The translations under genes were made by a program, and so were the position numbers. This document shows, one piece after another, positions 1-6,700 of a stretch of 10,143 nucleotides of DNA (position 1 is its first letter; every line of letters begins with the position of its first letter). The notes beneath the pieces were generated by a model. It saw nothing but the letters and a program-made list of their open reading frames with translations, did no database searches and was not told the DNA's origin. The stretch comes from Clostridia bacterium (lineage in GTDB: Bacteria > Bacillota_A > Clostridia > Christensenellales > CAG-138). Location: positions 1 through 10,143 of the forward strand of contig JAFZJT010000205.1 of NCBI GenBank assembly GCA_017553815.1. Reading direction: 5' to 3'.

Positions 1-3000
1 GTTGTTCACTATTCGCGTGTTGAGTTCCCTTATCGCAGATTCCAAAGACTCAATGATGCAAATAGCCGAATCCGATTCTGCTCGCAGCACTTCTCCATTT
101 GAAAACTCAAGTTCAGATACTATCTTATAGGTATAACTCGCACCGTCCTCAACTGTAGTATCTGTGTAGTTAGTCATATTCAGAAGAATAAAACTGTTGT
201 TCTTGTTTATTGTGTCAATCAGTTCATAATCGCTGTTGTTCGCTTTCCTTAAAACACGATAAACAACATTGTACTTTCTGTCCGTTGAATCATGGATTAC
301 AATACTTATCCTGTCATTAATCTTCCCTACTAAGAGTTTAGGCGCTTTAAGCGGATTTTCAAGGACTTTTGTGCATTCCTGTGTATATATCCTGCCATAA
401 TCGGATTCTGTATAGCCCCTAACAGAGTACTCCTTCGGAAAAACAGCAAATTGCGAATCGGTATAAACCGTTTCTTTTCGAGCAGTTTTAGGCGCATACA
501 CGGTCGTAATCTCGTCGCCCACATTTTCTTTGATTTCAAACCCATCCAACATCAAAGCACCACCTTGATAATAAATGGTCGCACTATCTATCATTGAAGG
601 AATGCTCCATCGAATCTCAGTCTTTCCATCGTCATTAAGCATTACCCGATATACGCGCGGCCGCATCGTATCAAGCGACAAATCATCAATCGCATATAAT
701 GGGAACACGTCCGGATGGTCGTGCTTCAAATACATATACTTCCAGTTTACGCTGCAAAGATCAAAAACATCGTTCCAAATCTCAATTATATGCTCGCAAT
801 TCTTGACAAGCACATCGTATGAATCCTCATACTCTTCGCCAATTATGTTATGAAATAGGGTCGCAGCACCATGACCTATTTGACTGCCAAGTCCCTCTCT
901 CTCGCTTGCTCCTGCAAGCTGCACGGCGGCATCTAGGTCCATCGCTTCAGCATATTTATACATTTTCATTGCATAAACATATGCGCCGGCGTCATATTCA
1001 GTTTCCGAACTCAAATACCTGTTCGCCAAAGCACGCACAGCCGCATTATTCGCATGGAGAAAATGAGTGGTTGCCTCTACCATATAGTACTTATCTATAA
1101 TACCCTGCGTGTTACACATCATGTTCGAAACAATAGATCCGAACTTATATCCAAGCTGTAAAACTCTTAACCATACAGGAGCATAGGACTCCCAAATGAA
1201 ATCAACGAATTCATCGATCATTGTTTTTCCCACAATATTAACTGCAAAGTCCGTAGACAGCACAAATTGCGCATGATCTGTATCCTGTATGCATTTAATA
1301 ATATCAGCAATAGCAGCCCTTAGATTGCCATTGTTGCTCTGTGCATACATTTCGGTCAGCAGAACGGTCATTTCGTTTGACACCTCCATCAAACAAACAT
1401 AAGCTGCCACGCGCTCGAAAAAGTCGCTTATGTCCGTCGCTGTATTAGCAATCATTCCAATAGTTTTGATTGTCTTTTGATCGCTATATGCCTGCAAAAA
1501 ATCATGTGTATTGCAAAGATTCTGATATACATCAACAAAAGTTGAATCCTGCGGATCAAATTCCCAGTATTTAAGTGCATCAAGCAAGCCCTCATATTCA
1601 GAGCCAGGCAAACCGCCGAGCGGAATATCAACTGCTTTTACTAAATTGTCAATTATCTTTTGCGGTTTCGATAAATATCCACCAGTAGTTCCGACCATAT
1701 CCGCTGCAGTTAATATCTCGTTCTCCACCTTTTTACCTTCATCTTGAACAACCCGAGCTATATAATCCAGCACAATAGCCCCGTAAAGCTGTTTTTGATC
1801 AAGCTTTTTATAAATATAATCATCGGTATCAAAGAATGCCATCATCCCGTTCCATGTATGCAGCGATGCTTGAAAGCTCCAACTGTTCCGCAGTTGATTA
1901 TACATTTCTTCCGAAAGCGAGGGCGTATCAAGCACATAATCAAACCACGCAGATTCAGCAGTATGTCCATCAACCAATCCATAACCATCGTAATTATTCA
2001 GCCAAATGTCCGCTATATAGCAGTTCTCGTAAAACATATCATCTGCCTTCCCCAAACCGGTTTCCGGAGTAGGTGTTGGAAGCGGTCCGACTGACGGCGA
2101 TGGTGACGCATCGGAAAACCGTGCTATTATGATATCAAACATCCCGTCATCATAAATGCATTCACAAATGCACTCAAAATGTCCATCGTCATATAACTCA
2201 TAAGAACGCATCATGGGATATGTATAATCAAGTTCTACAAACACAGCACCATCTTGAGGATATGCAGCTATTCTACAGCCAGGATGACCATTCACACGCA
2301 AAGATGTATATCCAACATATCCGTTTCCTTCAGCATAAATACGATTATACATAATACAGGGATTGTTGTGTAAATCCAACTCTGTAAATCTGTTGTTAGC
2401 ACACTGTAAATCAAATAGCTCCGTACAACTAGATAAATCTATTTCAGTAAGATTATTGTTATAACATTGCAAGGATTTTAGCGAAGCACAGTTTGATACG
2501 TCAAGTGCTGTAAGTTTGTTATCGTAGCAGTAAAGATATTCAAGTGCTGTGTTGTTTGACACGTCGAGCGCTGTTAGCCTATTGTTATAACATTCTATAT
2601 TTGTTAAGGAAACGGCATCTGATACATCCAGTTTATCAAGCCTGTTATATCCACAAGACAATGTTAAAAGAGCGCTACAACCTGACAAATTTAAATCATA
2701 AAGATTTCCCCAGCTACAATTCAGCGATAAAAGCGCACTGCAACCCGATGCATCTAGTGTTGTAAGGTTGCTGCTGACCTCACAATCTAATGATGAAAGG
2801 GAAATACAGCCCGATACATTGATTTTAGTAATATTCTTGCCACAATTCAATGATGAAAGTGCGCTGCAACCTGATGCATCTAATTCGGCAAACCCAGCTG
2901 TATCGCATTTCACGTTTACAAGTGCACTGCAATTAGACACATTTATCTTTGTTATACTACTGTCGTTATAGAAGGCTAATTCTGTTAATGATGTGCATTG

Positions 3001-3540
3001 TGACAAATCCAAAATGCCAATTAGTTCTCCGTTAGTTGGTGTATCAAAGCTGATTCTTTCAATCCTATTTTCACCATTAACATTCGTCCATACAAAACTA
3101 CCAGCATGAGTAGACCAAGTATGTGGGGTTTCAGGGTCATACATTGCACATAGTTTTTTTCCATTTGTTACTCCTAAATTATCTGTCTGCTCAAGAAAGG
3201 CAACTAATCTATTATAGTCGTGCTCGTTATACCCTTCCGGAACTGTCCAGTATGGCTCAACATCATATGGATTCACAGTTTGCGGAGGTTCTGTAGGATT
3301 GTCTGCTGGCTGAACTGCAGCGCCATCCCCAACGTTGACACTTGTTGGAGCATCTACAGTAAAATATGCCATTTGTTCTGATTCTGTTTCATCGGGATTT
3401 GCACTAATTGTAGTTGAGTTTCGACTCGCAATACAGTCAAACAAATCCTCAGATATGTGTGGTGTTGTTTCAGCTAAAACTTGACCGAACAAGCTTAAGC
3501 ACATAATGGCAGACATCAAAAGGGATAAAAGCTTTTTCAT
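1..3540 (-). CDS. Secreted LRR protein with helical region and FnIII-like domains (3' end outside window)
   Basis: This frame is open for 1180 codons from ATG at 3540 to base 1, so the C-terminus is missing. The start is supported by AGGAGG eight bases upstream and by a Sec signal peptide (KK, then a hydrophobic core, likely cleavage after VLA at residue 23). Residues 104-476 form one module like those of the neighbouring giant protein. It has an LRRNT-like cap (YNEHDYNRLVAFLEQTD, then DPETPHTW), about ten LRRs of the pattern LxxLxCxxNxLxxLDxSxC, and a beta cap ending in IIIARF. Residues 478-500 are a Pro/Ser/Thr linker (SPSPSVGPLPTPTP). Residues about 500-930 look mostly alpha-helical and I cannot assign them to a named family. 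Residues about 959-1063 and 1066-1160 look like two fibronectin III-type domains. No catalytic motif is apparent. The likely role is extracellular binding or adhesion, which is inference. A dockerin or other anchor may lie beyond the left edge. Confidence 0.9.
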   Translation of the reverse strand, partial: MKKLLSLLMSAIMCLSLFGQVLAETTPHISEDLFDCIASRNSTTISANPDETESEQMAYFTVDAPTSVNVGDGAAVQPADNPTEPPQTVNPYDVEPYWTVPEGYNEHDYNRLVAFLEQTDNLGVTNGKKLCAMYDPETPHTWSTHAGSFVWTNVNGENRIERISFDTPTNGELIGILDLSQCTSLTELAFYNDSSITKINVSNCSALVNVKCDTAGFAELDASGCSALSSLNCGKNITKINVSGCISLSSLDCEVSSNLTTLDASGCSALLSLNCSWGNLYDLNLSGCSALLTLSCGYNRLDKLDVSDAVSLTNIECYNNRLTALDVSNNTALEYLYCYDNKLTALDVSNCASLKSLQCYNNNLTEIDLSSCTELFDLQCANNRFTELDLHNNPCIMYNRIYAEGNGYVGYTSLRVNGHPGCRIAAYPQDGAVFVELDYTYPMMRSYELYDDGHFECICECIYDDGMFDIIIARFSDASPSPSVGPLPTPTPETGLGKADDMFYENCYIADIWLNNYDGYGLVDGHTAESAWFDYVLDTPSLSEEMYNQLRNSWSFQASLHTWNGMMAFFDTDDYIYKKLDQKQLYGAIVLDYIARVVQDEGKKVENEILTAADMVGTTGGYLSKPQKIIDNLVKAVDIPLGGLPGSEYEGLLDALKYWEFDPQDSTFVDVYQNLCNTHDFLQAYSDQKTIKTIGMIANTATDISDFFERVAAYVCLMEVSNEMTVLLTEMYAQSNNGNLRAAIADIIKCIQDTDHAQFVLSTDFAVNIVGKTMIDEFVDFIWESYAPVWLRVLQLGYKFGSIVSNMMCNTQGIIDKYYMVEATTHFLHANNAAVRALANRYLSSETEYDAGAYVYAMKMYKYAEAMDLDAAVQLAGASEREGLGSQIGHGAATLFHNIIGEEYEDSYDVLVKNCEHIIEIWNDVFDLCSVNWKYMYLKHDHPDVFPLYAIDDLSLDTMRPRVYRVMLNDDGKTEIRWSIPSMIDSATIYYQGGALMLDGFEIKENVGDEITTVYAPKTARKETVYTDSQFAVFPKEYSVRGYTESDYGRIYTQECTKVLENPLKAPKLLVGKINDRISIVIHDSTDRKYNVVYRVLRKANNSDYELIDTINKNNSFILLNMTNYTDTTVEDGASYTYKIVSELEFSNGEVLRAESDSAICIIESLESAIRELNTRIVNN
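2113..3231 (-). repeat. LRR module of the left-hand gene, paralogous to the five modules of the giant gene
   Basis: Residues 104-476 of the left-hand protein, 373 residues, close to the 368-369 residues of modules 2 and 3 of the giant protein. It starts with the YNxHDYxxLVxFLE motif, continues through about ten Cys-type LRRs (for example LTALDVSNNTALEYLYCYDN), then IYAEGNG and a beta cap ending IARFS. Unlike the other modules its cap has no GWF/GWY motif and carries an insert with a CICEC cluster. Confidence 0.8.
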
Positions 3541-3548
3541 TTTCGATT

Positions 3549-3554
3549 CCTCCT
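3549..3554 (-). promoter_or_regulatory. Ribosome binding site of the left-hand LRR gene
   Basis: AGGAGG on the minus strand, eight bases before the ATG at 3540. It is a full match to the anti-Shine-Dalgarno core and fixes the start at the signal peptide. I see no convincing promoter in the 187-bp gap. A TTGACG hexamer lies upstream but lacks a good -10 box at the normal spacing. Confidence 0.8.
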
Positions 3555-3680
3555 ATTGAACCATAGTGTGTAGCGCGCATAAACATCGCGGCTTTATTGA
3601 AAAATACTTGCCGTCAAGCAGCAAAGGCTTGCTATATAGAAGCTCCATATAACAAGGCTTTGATGCATGAGTTCTGTGGT

Positions 3681-3717
3681 TGTGTGCTGCTGCTCGGAAA
3701 ACGAACAGCAGCACACA
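3681..3717. terminator. Strong hairpin just after the giant LRR gene; possible terminator lacking a U-tract
   Basis: A perfect 12-bp inverted repeat (TGTGTGCTGCTG at 3681-3692 with CAGCAGCACACA at 3706-3717) encloses a 13-base loop that can add three more pairs (TCG/CGA) around GAAAA. It begins about ten bases after the stop codon of the giant gene. On the minus strand the stem is followed by ACCACAGAAC, not by a run of T, so it is not a textbook intrinsic terminator. It could terminate weakly, protect the mRNA 3' end, or tune read-through into the left-hand gene. Confidence 0.45.
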
Positions 3718-3727
3718 CAACTTTTAA

Positions 3728-6700
3728 TCAGATAAATCCAAGCGTTTTGCGCATAATAACGATAGCATCACTCGCATTGACCGTGCCATCGCCATTAACG
3801 TCAGCCGCAAGGAGCTGCTTTTCACTGAGCTCTATTAGCCCGAGTGCGTATCTCATGATAAGGATCGCATCGGATGCGTTCACGCTGCCATCGGAATTTA
3901 CATCTCCCGGAGCAATATTGGGGCTGAACACGATCTCAATCTGAATGATCGATCCATCTCGTTCTGCATATTGAGAAATGTTTTCAATAACGAACGGACT
4001 TGAAGGATTCGATGCGATCACATTTCCGTTCACCCTGATCTCGGTGCAAGTATAGCCCTCCTCGGTTACCCAAGTTACAGTAACGGAATCATCCTGCTCC
4101 GAATAGCTGTACTCGATCTCACCGCCTTCGTTGCAGGAGACCGTTACTCCATCGGGCAACGAAATCTCTCCAGTAAACTTGGCAACGAACTCTTTATCCT
4201 CTGAGTTTCTGGCAATAAAGGTTGTTTCGGTTGACAAGAGTTCATCCGCAGCGTTATACCAGCCATTGAAGGTTTCACCTTCATTGGGATAGGCATACAG
4301 ATATGTATAATAGGTGTACGCATAGCATCCAACAGTTCCTCTTCCATTGGCAACCACTCTATCCACTTCAATCAGGGGACAGGAGCTAAGGTCAATAGTT
4401 CTAAGCTTATTTTTATCGCAAGAGAAGCTCCTGAGAGCAGACAGATTGCTCAAAGACACTCTTGTAAGCTCATTGTTGCTGCAGTTTATTGTTTCAATGA
4501 ACTCCAAATCGGCCACAACAAGGTTGGTTAGTTTATTGTTAGCGCAGTTGAGGCTCTTGAGATTTGTGCAGCCTGAAACATCAATTTGGCTAAGGTTATT
4601 GAACCGACAATATAGTGACTCGAGAGCGGTGCAGCCATTCAGGTCTACGTTTGAAAGGTTAAATCCCTCACACTCCACGTAGTTGAGCAACTCGAAGCCA
4701 GACAAATCAAGCGTCATTTCATCAGGAACATTGAAATATGTGCTGTATGAGCCGTTTGATGACCAACTGCTCATATTGTCCCAGTATACTCGTTCAACTC
4801 TGAGTTCGTCGTCAAGCACACCCCATGTAACGCCCGGCCAAGTTGACGGATCATCCGAATCGTAATCTGGAGCCGAATACTCTTTTTCAGCAAGCAGAGT
4901 TCCGATCTTTACTCCATCAGGATTTATCCGCTCAAGGAACTCAAGCAACTTACCTGTGTCGTTTTCGTTATACTCGTGTTCTGAAAACTTTGCAATAAAG
5001 GTTCTTTCGTCCGAGTCATAAACATAGAATGAGTACTCTTCGGAAAGAAGCTCATAATCAGAGTTAAACCAGCCGATCAACAATCCATTCTTCTGATTGT
5101 AAGCATTAAGCTCAACCTGATACGGGCTGATATAGCAACCTATCGAGCCATTTCCTTCGGCATAAATACGATCAATCGCAATTTCAGGGTTGTTCGAGAA
5201 ATCAAGCTCCGTGAGCTTGTTGCCTGTAGAACTGAACTGATATAGCAACGGATTGTTTGATACATCAAGCTCGGTCAGATTGTTGTCCCCACACCAAAGT
5301 GATGTAATCTGCCCGTTGTCTGAAAGGTCAAGCTCGGTTAAATCGTTATCATAACAGTATAACCGATCTATCAGCGGACAACCGGATACATCAAGCGCAG
5401 TCAGCTTGTTATATCCAATATCAAGGCTTGTCAACGAAGCACACGGAGTCAAATCTATTACGGTAAGATTGTTGTTGCTGCATTCAATAGATTCGAACGC
5501 GGTGCAGCCCGATAAATCAAGTTCACTCAAGTTGTTGCGTGAACAACCCAGCCGTCTTAGCGATGTGCACCCATTTATAATTAATGCGTCCAGGCCATTG
5601 TTATATACATACAAATACTCCAAAGCTGTGCAATCAGAAACATTCAGCTCGCCTTGCAGACCAATGCTTGTTCCCCAATCATAGCCGAACGTGAGGTCAT
5701 ACACTCTAAGCTCACCATCAACATCGACCCATCCGAAATTAGACGACGATCCATACCAGTCGTCCCAGTCATAATCATTACAGCCCCATGTCAATGGGTC
5801 ATTCGGATCATACTGCGCTGTATGCGTGTATGAGGAACTCAGCTTTTCGCCATTCTTCACGCCATCCTGATCGGTTTGTTCAAGAAAAGCACGCAGCATA
5901 GTGACATCATGTTCGTTAAAGCTTCCGGTAAACCTTGCAATAACAATATCTTCATCTGTTTCAGATAAGTCGTAATTATTTCTCCAGCTGTACGGATCAT
6001 CGTCAGCCTCTGCCAGCAGTGTGCCATCCTCCGCAAACCAACCATAGAAGCGCGAACCGCTCATATTTCTTGCAGTAGCAATTCTGCCAGAGAGATTTAG
6101 ATAACCAATTCCCTCAGCCCGAATAGTCTTATCATGAAGAATGATTGTCTTTAATAGCAGATTGGAATCTATTTCACAATACTCAATGTTTGGAGTATTC
6201 GACAAATCAATAGTATCAAATCTGGCAGATCGAATGTACAGTCTTTCGAGCAACGGATTGTTTGATAGGTCCAATGCATCAATTGCTGTCCATTCGAGGT
6301 AAAGCTCTTTGAGTTTTATATTATTAGACAAATCGATTGAAGTTATGTCAGCACTGCTGATAAATAATTCAGTCAATTCGCTGTTAGCCGAAACATCCAA
6401 CGTACTGAGATGATTTGATCGACAATCCAAGTGCAATAGAAAAACGCAATTGCTGACATCAATACTGTTAAGCTTATTTCCGGTGCAATCCAAGGTTTCC
6501 AAATTAACACAGGAGGAAAGGTCAATGCCTGAAACCTTATTGCTGCGATTACTGTCGTAAGAATACTGTCCATTGCCGAAATCAAGATATTTTAAGGCAC
6601 GGCAATTCGAGATGTTAAGCGTGGCAATATTGTTCTCAAAGCATTCCAACTCTTCAAGCAAAATGCATGTCGATACATCTAAAGATGTTAAAAAGTTTTG

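Noticed and set aside
575..1100. Short plus-strand open frames opposite the left-hand gene
   Set aside because: They lie antisense to a long frame with coherent FnIII-like and helical sequence; their translations are low-complexity and have no ribosome binding site of note.
1744..2971. Several plus-strand open frames of 67-116 codons
   Set aside because: They are mirror frames of the helical and LRR-coding region; the repeated residues in some of them simply reflect LRR codons read backwards.
3480..3540. Lipoprotein signal in the left-hand protein (Cys at residue 14)
   Set aside because: The residues before the Cys (A-I-M) do not form a lipobox and the hydrophobic core continues past it; a type I signal peptide fits better.
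1..3540. Pseudogene, since no complete open frame is delimited here
   Set aside because: I translated the frame through to base 1 without a stop or frameshift; it is incomplete only because the window ends.
3541..3680. TTGACG in the intergenic gap as a promoter for the left-hand gene
   Set aside because: No acceptable -10 hexamer at 16-18 bases from it, so I do not annotate a promoter.
3597..3944. 115-codon plus-strand frame spanning the gap and the end of the giant gene
   Set aside because: It overlaps the dockerin-coding end on the opposite strand, runs through the hairpin, and shows no domain or start signal.
4347..5684. Plus-strand frames opposite modules 4 and 5
   Set aside because: They are shadows of the LRR repeats, Ser/Leu-rich because of the LRR codons, and have no support as genes.
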